Shown piece by piece: positions 29,959 to 41,976 of a stretch of 64,000 nucleotides of DNA; position 1 is the stretch's first letter; each line of letters begins with the position of its first letter. Source of the stretch: Opitutus sp. (GTDB lineage Bacteria; Verrucomicrobiota; Verrucomicrobiia; Opitutales; Opitutaceae); assembly GCA_024707325.1 (NCBI GenBank), contig JANPZY010000001.1, positions 1,674,501-1,738,500 on the forward strand, read 5' to 3'. The translations under genes were made by a program, and so were the position numbers. Below the pieces are notes generated by a model, which ran no database searches, had not been told where the DNA came from, and was given only the letters and a program-made list of their open reading frames with translations.

Positions 29959-32360
29959 TTACTTCTTCGCCGCTTCGGCGCGCACGAGGCGGACGCCGAA
30001 GATCGACGCGGTGCGCGACCCGTCGGCCGCGACGAACTTCACGGTGAGCGTGCCGTCCTTCGCCGCTTTCAGCAGATCGGCGGGGATCGCGTAGCTGACG
30101 TCGTTGAAGCGATCGCGCTGCCCGCCGGTGAGTTTCACGGTGGCAAGCACGCGATCGTTCACCACGAGGTCGAACGCGCGATGGCGTTCGTCGCCGTAAT
30201 ACGTGACGATCAGCTCGAGCGGACCGGCCGATTTCGCGTTGAGGCGATAGCTGAACCACTGGCCGGCGTCGCGCCACTTGCGACCATGCATCACGCCCGT
30301 GCGCGATTCGGCGCCTTGGAAACCGTGTTCGACTTCGGGCTGTTGTTCGCCCGGAGAAACTTGATCGACCGTGCGCGCATCGAGCGCGAGGCGCGCCTTT
30401 TTCCGAAGCGGCGATGCTCGCCATCACGTCGGCGTAATTCTCCGGTGCGACGGTGCGCCAATACATCACATAGCGCGCATCGTGGATGCGGAAGAACGGC
30501 TCCAACGTGAGCGACTGGAAGCGTTCGGGGCGGATGAGATTTTTCGCGGTGAACGTGAGCGGTTTGCCCGCGACCGGTTCGACTGCTTCGGCGAGACGCG
30601 CGCGCTCGCCGACGAGCATCGGTGCCTGATCGAGCGGCAGATAAGCGCCGGTGGAGACGTGCGCCATGCGGCCGTCACCGGCGATCAAACCATCGAGGTC
30701 ATCCGTGCCCGTGCGTGCCGCGAGCACGATCGGTCCGTGCACGAGCGCGACGTAGTCGGAGCCATCGGGCAGCGCCTCGACGCTCGTGTGCATCGGCAGC
30801 TCGAGTTCGATCGTGTCGCCATCGCGCCACTCGCGCGTGACCGCGAGATACGACGCCGGACTCGAAAGTGCTTTATGCAGCTGGCCGTTGATCTTCACGC
30901 GAAGCTCGCTCGCGCCAACCCAGCTGGGATGCCGCACGTGCAGCGTGAACTGCTGCGGCTTCTTCGTGCTCAGCACGAGGCGCGTGCGCGATTCGTCGGG
31001 AAACGCGGTTTCCTGCCGCACCTTCACGCCGCGGTCCGTCCAGTCGAGTTCGGACGCGATGAACAGGTTGACCCAGAGTGCGTCGGCGGAGTGCGCGTAG
31101 ATGAACTCGCCGTATTTGCCGTGGTTCTCCATGCCTGTGCCGACGCAGCACCAGAAGCAGATGTTGGGCTGCGAATACACGCGGTAGTGCTGCGGACGGA
31201 TCGGCGTGAAATACACGTAGCCGCCGTGCTCCGGATGCTGTGAAGCGAGGATGTGATTGTAGAGCGCCCGCTCGTAGTAATCGGCATAGCGCGCGGCCGG
31301 CTCATTGCGGAACAACGTTTCCGAGAGACGGAGCATGTTGTAGGTGTTGCACGACTCCGGACCTTCGCGGGATTCGAGCAGCGACGAGAAATCGTTCGTC
31401 GGGTTGAAGTGCTCGCGCTCGCTGTTGCCGCCGAAGGCGAGGCTGCGGTTTTCGACGACGGTGTTCCAGAAGAAGCGCGCGGCGTCGCGCCACGACGCAT
31501 CCCCGCCGAGCTCCGCGATGCGCGCGAAGCCGATGATTTTCGGGATCTGCGTGTTGGCGTGAAGTCCGGTGAGTTCGTCGCGGTGACGCAGCAGCGGATC
31601 GAGGATCGCGCGATGTGGAGAAACGCTGCGCGAGCGTGAAGTAGCGCGGCTCGCCTGCGATCACGGCGACGTCGGCGAGCACTTCGTTCATGCCGCCGTG
31701 TTCGGTGCGCAGCATCATCTGGAACTGCTCGTCGGTGAGATTCGCGAGCAGGCGATCGGTCCAGTCGGTGAGCTTGATCAACACGTCCTTCGCCTGCGCG
31801 TTCCCGGTGAGCTTCCACGCGTCGCGCAAGCCCGCAAAAATCTTGTGCAGGTTATACCACGGCACCCACGCGCCATTGAGACTGAAGTTCTGAAAATCGA
31901 TTTCCGCCTTCGCGATTTGGTCCCACAGCACGCGGCCGCGCGGCACGCCGCCGAGATAACCGTCACCCTGCGCCGCCTGGCACTCGGCGAGTTCGGCGAC
32001 CATGTAATCGAGCCGTTCCTTGTAGACGGCTTCGCCCGTCGCGGCCCACGTTTGCGCGAGCGCGGTGAGGTAGTGGCCGGCGGTGTGACCATCGAGACCG
32101 CTGCTTTCCCAGTTGGGATATTTCGGCGCCTTCAGCGGCAAGCCCGCTTCCGCGCGATACGGCGCGACCATGCGATCGACGTCGTGTTCGAGCAGATAAC
32201 GACCGTTGAGGTCCTGCGCGTGCTTGAACGGACCGTCGAGCAGGCGCACTTGCGCGAGCGGGAACGTTTCAACCGCAGTGGAGGGAGAAAGATCGTGGGC
32301 GGCGAACGCGGCGCAGCCGGACGCGAGAAACAGCAGGGGAATCCATTTCGGCGATTTCAT
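29959..32360 (-). CDS. Exported GH127-type glycoside hydrolase (beta-L-arabinofuranosidase-like), twice frameshifted
   Basis: Large exported glycosidase of the GH127/DUF1680 family, acting on arabinose-containing plant sugars in known members. N-terminus MKSPKWIPLLFLASGCAAFAA is a signal peptide, possibly lipoprotein type (Cys after ASG). Hallmarks are VRLLDGPFKHAQDLN, SSGLDGHTAGHYLTA, NFSLNGAWVPWYNLHKIFAGL, EHGGMNEVLAD, the metal/nucleophile region SREGPESCNTYNMLRL and ICFWCCVGTGMENHGKY with the paired cysteines. The frame breaks near 31610 and at a T5 run at 30398-30402 (A5 on the coding strand; four restores the frame). The last part, VMHGRKWRDAGQWFSYRL, ends at 29959. Indel errors are the simplest cause. 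Confidence 0.85.
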
Positions 32361-32493
32361 GACAGGCAACTAGGAGGGTGGGGCGGACGCTTGTGGAGCA
32401 CGGGTCCGCGTGACCGTAAAGCGGCGCGAACGAACCGCTCATGTGGTCGTTCTCGTTCTCGGCTTCCGCGAGGATGTGCGACGTTTCGAGAAC

Positions 32494-32523
32494 GAGAAAG
32501 AGAAAGAGAAAGAGAAAGAGAGC
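32494..32523. repeat. (GAGAAA)5 simple repeat
   Basis: Five copies of a purine-only hexamer in the 405-base gap upstream of the GH127 gene, about 50 bases left of the large palindrome. A nearby CGTTCTCGTTCTC (about 32446-32458) is partly complementary to the GAGAACGAGAA at its left end. No gene is seen in 32361-32774. Confidence 0.85.
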
Positions 32524-32572
32524 GAAGAAACGAAGAACGATACTGGTCAACCGCCTCCGCGACCCGATCGAG

Positions 32573-32613
32573 CCAAGGCAACATGTCAACTAATAGTTGA
32601 CATGTTGCCTTGG
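32573..32613. promoter_or_regulatory. 41-bp perfect palindrome, candidate operator or cruciform site
   Basis: Two 20-base arms are exact reverse complements around a single A; the inner part is GTCAACTA-A-TAGTTGAC. It lies about 213 bases upstream of the GH127 start. There is no T tract after the arms, so it is not a standard terminator. TTGACA occurs on both strands inside it, but no convincing -10 box follows. Most likely a dyad protein-binding site or a repeat remnant. Confidence 0.6.
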
Positions 32614-32659
32614 GCTGGTGGGAAGACGAAGAGAGGAAGGGTGGACAGCGTGGGGCGGA

Positions 32660-32769
32660 GCGGTGCGCACTCGGGTGCGGCAGGGAACGCGCCTTGTCGC
32701 GACCCGGTGCGCATTGAGTCCCGAGTCGGTGCGGACCTTGGCTCGACTTGGGACGAACTTGAGCGCGCG
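32660..32769 (-). repeat. 22-bp phased tandem array, locus 3 (5 units, minus orientation)
   Basis: Unit boundaries on the plus strand fall at 32681, 32703, 32725, 32747 and 32769. On the minus strand the array begins about 5 bases after the stop codon of the HIT gene (32775) and is co-oriented with it. Units are more degenerate than at the other loci, but the 22-base phase holds. Confidence 0.75.
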
Positions 32770-32774
32770 TGTGA

Positions 32775-33116
32775 TCAGCCCGGAGGCCAGGTCATCTGGC
32801 GCTTCGCGAGCAGGTGCACGTGGAGGTGCGGCACGGACTCGCACGCGTGCGGGCCGTTGTTGATCACGAGCCGAAAGCCTTCGGCGAGGTTGAGTTTTTT
32901 CGCAACGACGCCGGCAACGACGAGCAGGTGACCGAGCACGGCTTCGTCGGCCTCCGTCGCTTCGCCGACGCGTGGGATTACTTGTTTCGGCACGATAAGC
33001 AGGTGCACGGGCGCCTGCGGTTGGATGTCGTGCAACACGATGCAACGATCGTCCTCATGTTCGATTTTCGCCGGAATCTCCCGGTCGATGATTTTCTGAA
33101 AGATCGTTTTGCTCAT
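32775..33116 (-). CDS. HIT-family nucleotide-binding protein (HINT type)
   Basis: 113-residue cytosolic histidine-triad protein that hydrolyses adenosine phosphoramidates or related nucleotide conjugates. It begins SKTIFQKIIDREIPAKI, the standard HINT N-terminus, and carries the catalytic triad in SVPHLHVHLLAKRQM. FRLVINNGPHACESV is also typical. Monocistronic on the minus strand; its upstream side is a repeat-rich 360-base stretch and its downstream side a 22-bp array. Confidence 0.95.
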   Translation of the reverse strand: MSKTIFQKIIDREIPAKIEHEDDRCIVLHDIQPQAPVHLLIVPKQVIPRVGEATEADEAVLGHLLVVAGVVAKKLNLAEGFRLVINNGPHACESVPHLHVHLLAKRQMTWPPG

Positions 33117-33132
33117 GGGGTCAGAGTTTAAT

Positions 33133-33232
33133 CACGGAAACACGGAAGCACGGAACCGAACCAGAAGAAAGATCGGGTCTGACGAGTCTCTGCTTCTGAT
33201 TCCGTGCTTCGGTGCTTCCGCGATCAAATTCA
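33133..33232. repeat. Inverted pair of 8-bp CACGGAAR arrays, copy A
   Basis: The left arm reads AATCACGG then CACGGAAG-type 8-base steps (33133-33160). The right arm (about 33200-33232) is the inverse: ATTCCGTGCTTCGG…CCGCGAT. About 40 bases of unrelated sequence lie between. Similar pairs occur at 33339-33452 and 41872-41963. Together with 33241-33320 this accounts for the gap 33117-33478; no gene is seen there. Confidence 0.75.
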
Positions 33233-33240
33233 AAACCGCC

Positions 33241-33320
33241 CGCGCGGCTCAGGGGAAGAGCAGTTGCAGATTTGCGCCGCGGACGGTGCGGGCGGCGGCG
33301 AGATCGCGGATCAGCGCGAC
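33241..33320 (-). pseudogene. Duplicated 3' tail of the neighbouring unknown gene
   Basis: These ~80 bases match 33481-33560 at a constant offset of 240 bases with only a few changes. They correspond to the last ~25 codons and stop of the gene 33479-33985 (tail LQLLFP and stop versus LQLLFL and stop). Each copy is preceded by an inverted 8-bp repeat pair. A non-functional gene fragment. Confidence 0.8.
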
Positions 33321-33338
33321 GCGTTCAGGACCAAACCT

Positions 33339-33452
33339 TAATCACGGAAGCGCGGAAGAACGGAAGCACGGAAACAATCCGGACAGAAGTAGATATGGTG
33401 AGTTCGCGCGGCCTCATTCTGTGTTTCCGTCCTTCCGCGTTTCCGTGATTCG
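33339..33452. repeat. Inverted pair of 8-bp CACGGAAR arrays, copy B
   Basis: The left arm reads TAATCACGGAAG followed by CGCGGAAG, AACGGAAG and CACGGAAA steps. The right arm (about 33418-33452) reads TGTTTCCG TCCTTCCG CGTTTCCG TGATT. A ~45-base spacer separates the arms, which could pair as a long hairpin. Confidence 0.78.
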
Positions 33453-33478
33453 GATCGAAAGCGAAACCGCGGCGCGGC

Positions 33479-33985
33479 TCAGAGGAAGAGCAGTTGCAGA
33501 CTTGCGCCGCGGACGGTGCGGGCGGCGGCGAGGTCGCGGATGAGCGCGAGCGCTTCGTCGTAATCGCGTTTGCGTCGGGCGGTGGCGCGCAAGCTTGGCG
33601 GCACCAGGGCGGGGCGGAGATTCGTCACGAGCAGCGTCGATTCGCGGAAGCGAGCGAGGTGTTTCAGGCCGGCGAGAATTTCCGCGCGCGTGAAGAGCGG
33701 CGTGGCGCCGACGGGCGTGAGCGAAGCGTCCCAGTGGTAGAAGCCGTGCTCGGGGCGATGGTCGGTGCAGAACTTCGCGAGCAGTTCGGCCGCGGCGGCG
33801 TTGAAGGCGGCGTCGAATTTCTGCGCGTAGTCCGGATGCTCGGCGGTTTGTTGCTCGAACTCGGCGAGGCTGAAGGCGATCGCCTCCTTGATCTGCCGCG
33901 CGAGGAAGAGGTTGTTGCCCGTGACGTGGGCAAACAGCGCGTTGATGAAGTGAAGGCGACGGAGATCGTCGCGATTGCCGGTCAT
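33479..33985 (-). CDS. Protein of unknown function next to nrdR
   Basis: 168-residue soluble protein with no signal peptide or membrane helix. I do not recognise the family. It begins MTGNRDDLRRLHFINALFAHVTGNNLFLARQI and has a mostly helical middle (EFEQQTAEHPDYAQKFDAAF). The C-terminal part is rich in Arg and Leu (RFRESTLLVTNLRPALVPPS, then RKRDYDEALALIRDL). Its ATG overlaps the nrdR stop (ATGA), so it is translated with nrdR. A copy of its 3' end lies beyond its stop at 33241-33320. Confidence 0.7.
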   Translation of the reverse strand: MTGNRDDLRRLHFINALFAHVTGNNLFLARQIKEAIAFSLAEFEQQTAEHPDYAQKFDAAFNAAAAELLAKFCTDHRPEHGFYHWDASLTPVGATPLFTRAEILAGLKHLARFRESTLLVTNLRPALVPPSLRATARRKRDYDEALALIRDLAAARTVRGASLQLLFL

Positions 33986-34440
33986 TTCTGCGGCTTACCG
34001 AGCGCGCTGATTTCGTGCATGAACTCCGAGACGTCGCGGAATTCCTTATACACGCTGGCGAAGCGGACGTAGGCGACTTGGTCGACAGTGCGCAGGCGCT
34101 GCATCACGGCGTCGCCGATCGCGGCGGACGGGATCTCGCTGTCGTATTGCGCTTCGAGCGCGTCGATTACGTCCTCGATCAGCATCGCGATCTGCTCGGC
34201 GTCGACCGGGCGCTTGTGACAGGCGGCGCGGACGGCGTGCAGCAGTTTCTCGCGGGAAAATTCTTCGCGACGACCGTCGCGTTTCATGACCGAGATGCCG
34301 TCGCGCACGACCTCTTCGGTCGTGCTGTAGCGATGACCGCACTCGAGACATTCGCGGCGGCGGCGGATCGTCGATCCCTCCTTGCTGATGCGGGAATCGA
34401 TGACCTTGTCCTCGATCGAGGTGCACTTAGGGCAGCGCAT
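33982..34440 (-). CDS. nrdR: Transcriptional repressor NrdR
   Basis: Zinc-ribbon, ATP-cone repressor of ribonucleotide reductase genes; it binds NrdR boxes in response to (d)ATP. 152 residues, standard length. The zinc ribbon has CPKC near the start and CLECGHR at about 33-39. The signature RRRRECLECGHRYSTTE and the ATP-cone region VMKRDGRREEFSREKLLHAV are both present. No nrd gene or NrdR box is seen in the window. Overlaps the downstream unknown gene by 4 bases. Confidence 0.97.
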   Translation of the reverse strand: MRCPKCTSIEDKVIDSRISKEGSTIRRRRECLECGHRYSTTEEVVRDGISVMKRDGRREEFSREKLLHAVRAACHKRPVDAEQIAMLIEDVIDALEAQYDSEIPSAAIGDAVMQRLRTVDQVAYVRFASVYKEFRDVSEFMHEISALGKPQK

Positions 34441-34452
34441 GGAAGAATGGAC

Positions 34453-35019
34453 TCAGTTGAGAGACAGAAAGTTCTCGAGAATCTTCATCCCGCCCTCGGT
34501 CGCAACGGACTCGGGGTGAAATTGCACGCCCCAGATCGGGAGCGATTTGTGGCGGAGGCCCATGACCTCGCCCTCGTCCGTCTCGGCGGTGATTTCGAGT
34601 TCCTGCGGAAACGTCGCGCGCTCGACGAGCAGCGAATGGTAGCGCGTGGCGGCGAAGCCCTGCGGCATGCCGCGAAACACGTCGGTGTCTTTGTGGCGGA
34701 TCGGCGAGGTCTTGCCGTGCATGAGCCGCGAGGCGCGAACGACGTTGCCGCCGAAATAGTGGCCGATCGACTGGTGGCCGAGGCACACGCCGAAGATGGG
34801 TTTCTTGCCGGCGAAGGCCTTGATGATGTCGAGCGTGACGCCCGCTTCCTTCGGCGAGCAGGGGCCCGGCGAGAGGAGCACGCGGTCGGGATTGAGCGCG
34901 ACGGCTTCGTCTGGCGTGATCTCGTTGTTGCGGAAAACGCGCTGATTCACTCCGAGCTGGCCGAAGTATTGGACCAGGTTGAAGGTGAAGGAATCGTAGT
35001 TGTCGATGACGAGAAGCAC
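34453..35019 (-). CDS. pabA: Anthranilate / aminodeoxychorismate synthase amidotransferase subunit (TrpG/PabA)
   Basis: 188-residue class I glutamine amidotransferase that passes ammonia to TrpE or PabB. It begins [19 protein letters not shown]. The catalytic Cys is in [15 protein letters not shown], the His/Glu in [14 protein letters not shown], and the [12 protein letters not shown] oxyanion region is typical. TrpG and PabA cannot be told apart by sequence alone, and no trpE/pabB neighbour is present, so it may serve both pathways. It ends 13 bases from the nrdR start and may form an operon with it. Confidence 0.93.
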   Translation of the reverse strand: MLLVIDNYDSFTFNLVQYFGQLGVNQRVFRNNEITPDEAVALNPDRVLLSPGPCSPKEAGVTLDIIKAFAGKKPIFGVCLGHQSIGHYFGGNVVRASRLMHGKTSPIRHKDTDVFRGMPQGFAATRYHSLLVERATFPQELEITAETDEGEVMGLRHKSLPIWGVQFHPESVATEGGMKILENFLSLN

Positions 35020-35081
35020 TCGCGACAGCTACCCATGGTTTGACAGGGGGGTCAAGTGTGCCGGTAGGGTGGGGCCCTCGC

Positions 35082-36233
35082 ATGGCCGAACATTTCCAGC
35101 TCCTGAAAACCGATACAGCTACGGCGGCGCGGCGCGGCCGGCTCAGGACGCGTCATGGAAATGTGGAGACGCCGATCTTCATGCCGGTCGGCACGCAGGG
35201 CACGGTCAAGTCGCTCACCCCGCAGCATCTCAAGGAGATCGGCGCGCAGATCATTCTCGGTAACACCTACCACCTGAACCTCCGCCCCGGCAGCGAACTC
35301 GTCCGCGAACTCGGCGGGTTGCACAAGTTCATGGGCTGGGACGGCCCGATCCTCACGGACAGCGGTGGTTTTCAGGTCTTCTCGCTGGCGAAACTCCGCG
35401 ACATCCGTGACGACGGTGTAGCGTTTCAATCGCATCTCGATGGCGCGAAGCTCTTCCTTGGTCCGCGCGAGGTCATGGGCATCCAGCAGAATCTCGGCAG
35501 CGACATCGCGATGGTGATCGACGAATGTCCGCCGTGGCCCTGCGAGCGCGACGAATGCGCCAAAGCCGTCGCGCGCAGCTATCGCTGGGCGAAACAATGT
35601 CGCGAGATCGCGACCGAGAGCGGCTTTCTCGCCGCGGGACACCACGTCTTCGCGATTGCGCAGGGTTCGACCTACGACGACCTCCGTCGCGAGGCGGCCG
35701 AATCGCTCGCTGCGCTGGATTTTCCCGGCTACGCGGTCGGCGGCGTGAGCGTCGGCGAACCCGAGCCGGAGATGTTGAAACAGGTCGGCGCGACCACGCC
35801 GTTTCTGCCCGCGGACAAGCCTCGCTACACGATGGGCCTCGGCACGCCGCCGCAGATTCTGAAAATGATCGCGCTTGGCGTGGACATGTTTGACTGCGTG
35901 TTGCCTTCGCGCGTCGCGCGCAACGGCCTCGCTTTCACGCCCGACGGCCCGCTCAACCTGCGCAACGAGAAATACCGCAACGATCCGCGTCCGCTCGTCG
36001 AAGGCCTTGACAACTACACCTGTCGCAACTTCTCCCGCGCGTATCTCCGCCACGTCACGCTCGCGGGCGAGATCGTCGCGTGCACGCTCGTGACGCTGCA
36101 CAATCTGCACTTTTACCTCGATCTCATGGCGCAGGCTCGGGCGCACCTCGAAGCGGGAGATTTCGATCCGTGGCACCGGGCTTGGATCGCGCGTTACGAG
36201 GCCGGTGCGGCGGCGCGCGTTTCGGCCATGTGA
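35082..36233 (+). CDS. tgt: Queuine tRNA-ribosyltransferase (tRNA-guanine transglycosylase) with altered zinc site
   Basis: Exchanges the wobble guanine of GUN-anticodon tRNAs for preQ1 in queuosine synthesis. 383 residues. Visible are [18 protein letters not shown], the catalytic Asp in [24 protein letters not shown], the second catalytic Asp in [17 protein letters not shown], and SRAYLRHV. The usual zinc site is CxCxxC…H. Here the region reads [16 protein letters not shown], so the first two cysteines are Leu and Asn; only the third Cys and the His (TLHNLHF) remain. The frame is intact on both sides, so this is not an indel. The ATG at 35082 fits the family start. Confidence 0.95.
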   Translation: MAEHFQLLKTDTATAARRGRLRTRHGNVETPIFMPVGTQGTVKSLTPQHLKEIGAQIILGNTYHLNLRPGSELVRELGGLHKFMGWDGPILTDSGGFQVFSLAKLRDIRDDGVAFQSHLDGAKLFLGPREVMGIQQNLGSDIAMVIDECPPWPCERDECAKAVARSYRWAKQCREIATESGFLAAGHHVFAIAQGSTYDDLRREAAESLAALDFPGYAVGGVSVGEPEPEMLKQVGATTPFLPADKPRYTMGLGTPPQILKMIALGVDMFDCVLPSRVARNGLAFTPDGPLNLRNEKYRNDPRPLVEGLDNYTCRNFSRAYLRHVTLAGEIVACTLVTLHNLHFYLDLMAQARAHLEAGDFDPWHRAWIARYEAGAAARVSAM

Positions 36234-36339
36234 GGCGATAATCGCCGCTAATCCCGTGCATGTCGTGACATGCGACGCGGCGGTTCCCAACTTTTCCTCG
36301 CGAACCGATTCCCGTTTCGCCAGTCTTTCTGGCCGACCT

Positions 36340-37269
<930 letters not shown>

Positions 37270-37307
37270 CCCGTCCGCGGATCGACCGCGCGCTCGTTTT
37301 TCATCGC

Positions 37308-37338
37308 AGGCCGGCTCTCCGTGAGCCGGCCTTTTCTT
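37308..37338 (+). terminator. Intrinsic terminator of the UDP-glucuronate decarboxylase gene
   Basis: A 10-bp stem AGGCCGGCTC / GAGCCGGCCT with a 5-base loop (37318-37322) is followed by TTTCTTT, about 39 bases after the stop codon. Confidence 0.87.
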
Positions 37339-37374
37339 TGCCGCAAGGAGCCGGGTCTCGACGACAAATACTCC

Positions 37375-37471
37375 TGTCATTCTGAGCGAAGCGAAGAATC
37401 CAGTTCGCGCGTCGATGCGGCTACAGGCTCCGCAGCGCCGGATGGATTCTTCGCTTCGCTCAGAATGACAA
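37375..37471. repeat. ~97-bp element with inverted ends, copy 3
   Basis: Near-perfect inverted ends TGTCATTCTGAGCGAAGCG…AATCCAGT and ATGGATTCTTCGCTTCGCTC…AATGACA surround a centre that varies between copies. The most symmetrical of the three copies. Located between two plus-strand genes. Confidence 0.9.
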
Positions 37472-37567
37472 AAGTGACGACGCGGCGTTATCCGTTCGCT
37501 CGGAATCGCGCGAATCGAGCGCGTGTCGATGCCGGCCGTGGCACGTAAGCTGCACCGGGCGGGGATC

Positions 37568-38599
37568 ATGCTTCCACGCCTGCTCGTTCTGTTTTTCTGC
37601 GTTCTTGGCTCGCTCAGTGCCGCCGAGAAGATTCGGCCCAAGGTGATTGTGATGGCGACGTTCGAAACCGGCGCCGACCGCGGCGACGAGCCCGGCGAGT
37701 TTCAATACTGGGTCGAACGCGAGAACCTCACCGGCGGCATCGTCGTGCCCGGCCTCGAACACCCCGTGTTGCACAACGACGCTGGCGTTTACGGCGTCGT
37801 CTCCGGCACGACCGTGCGCTGCGGCCTGCAGGTTCTGGCGCTCTGCCTCGATCCGCGCTTCGACCTCACCCAGACCTACTGGCTCGTTAACGGCATCGCC
37901 GGCGTGAATCCGCACGTCGCTTCCGAAGGCAGCGCCGCATGGGCCCGCTACGTCATCGATGGCGATATTGCCTACGAGATCGATTCACGCGAGGCACCCG
38001 AGGAATGGCCTTATGGCATCATGGCGCTCGGCAACAAAAACCCGCTCGAGAAACCCGTCATCCCCGGTTGGGCGCCCAAACCCATGGCGTGGAAACTCAA
38101 TCCCGCGCTCGTGCAGTGGGCGTATTCACTTTCCAAGGATATCCCGCTCCTCGATTCCGCCGACGCTCAAGCGCACCGCGCGCTCTACACCGGTTTTCCC
38201 GAGGCGCAAAAACCGCCCCGCGTGCTCCTCGGCGAAAGCTTCGCCTCCTGCCGCTACTGGCACGGAGCCCGGATGAATAAATGGGCCGAGGACTGGACCA
38301 AACTCTACGCGGGCGAGGACTCCGTGATGGCGATGACCAACATGGAAGACCACGGCATCGCCGATGCTCTCACGCGCGCCGCCGCGCTCGGCAAAGTCGA
38401 TTTTCAACGCGTGCTGTTTCTCCGCACCGGCAGCAATTTCAGCATGCCGCCCGCCGGCCAGAGCGCCGCCGACAGCATGGTCGAGGAATACGCCGGCAAG
38501 ATCCCCGCGCTCGAGTCCGCCTACCGGGCCGGCAGCGCGGTCGTGCACGCGATTCTCAAGGACTGGGCCCGTTTCGAGAAAGCGCCGCCGTCCGAATGA
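37568..38599 (+). CDS. Purine nucleoside permease (NUP) family protein
   Basis: 343 residues with a signal peptide (MLPRLLVLFFCVLGSLSAA) and a mature nucleoside-phosphorylase-like fold, as in fungal NUP proteins. Visible are PKVIVMATFETGADRGDEPGEFQYW, cut here to its start PKVIVMATFE; VNGIAGVNPH; YEIDSREAP; ESFASCRYWHGARMN; and MAMTNMEDHGIADAL. Fungal members are linked to purine nucleoside uptake. In bacteria the role is uncertain and a periplasmic nucleoside hydrolase/phosphorylase is possible. The ATG at 37568 is chosen because it starts the signal peptide. Monocistronic, with a 22-bp array downstream. Confidence 0.85.
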   Translation: MLPRLLVLFFCVLGSLSAAEKIRPKVIVMATFETGADRGDEPGEFQYWVERENLTGGIVVPGLEHPVLHNDAGVYGVVSGTTVRCGLQVLALCLDPRFDLTQTYWLVNGIAGVNPHVASEGSAAWARYVIDGDIAYEIDSREAPEEWPYGIMALGNKNPLEKPVIPGWAPKPMAWKLNPALVQWAYSLSKDIPLLDSADAQAHRALYTGFPEAQKPPRVLLGESFASCRYWHGARMNKWAEDWTKLYAGEDSVMAMTNMEDHGIADALTRAAALGKVDFQRVLFLRTGSNFSMPPAGQSAADSMVEEYAGKIPALESAYRAGSAVVHAILKDWARFEKAPPSE

Positions 38600-38662
38600 T
38601 CTTCGGATTATAGGGTAGAGGCGCCGTCCTACCTCCCGGCTTAAGCCGCACCCGATCCCCAC

Positions 38663-38794
38663 TCAGGACGGAACTCTTCCCGACCGGGTGCGCACCTTGT
38701 CGCAACCACGTCCGCACTTTGGCCCGACCTGGGCCGCACCATGTCCCGACCCGGTGCGGACTGGCGCCCGACTCGGTGCGCTCACGGGCACCGG
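38663..38794 (-). repeat. 22-bp phased tandem array, locus 4 (6 units, minus orientation)
   Basis: Plus-strand unit ends fall at 38684, 38706, 38728, 38750, 38772 and 38794; most end in CGAC. On the minus strand units read GTCGGGAC…TGCGG. The array's 5' end is 61 bases before the secA start and oriented away from secA, the same layout as at pdxJ. The rest of 38600-38854 shows no gene. Confidence 0.83.
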
Positions 38795-38854
38795 TCGAGC
38801 CGGTATTTGTCATTTGCCAACCCCTTTGGCCCGACTACCGTCAGACCCCTTTTC

Positions 38855-41862
<3,008 letters not shown>

Positions 41863-41871
41863 GCTGAGGAC

Positions 41872-41963
41872 GTGAATCACGGAAACACGGAAGCGCGAAA
41901 ATCGGCGGAGCCTCGCTCACGCTGCCGTGATTTCTTCCGTGTTTCCGCGCTTCCGTGATTAAG
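41872..41963. repeat. Inverted pair of 8-bp CACGGAAR arrays, copy C
   Basis: The left arm AATCACGGAAACACGGAAGC starts about 10 bases after the secA stop. The right arm (about 41930-41963) reads TTCCGTG TTTCCGCG CTTCCGTG ATTAA. It fills the secA-lnt gap and could form a hairpin, perhaps acting as a transcript end or stabiliser. Confidence 0.78.
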
Positions 41964-41976
41964 TTTGTTTTCTCCC

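Noticed and set aside
32573..32613. Palindrome as an intrinsic terminator
   Set aside because: No T tract follows on either strand, and the nearest genes end too far away.
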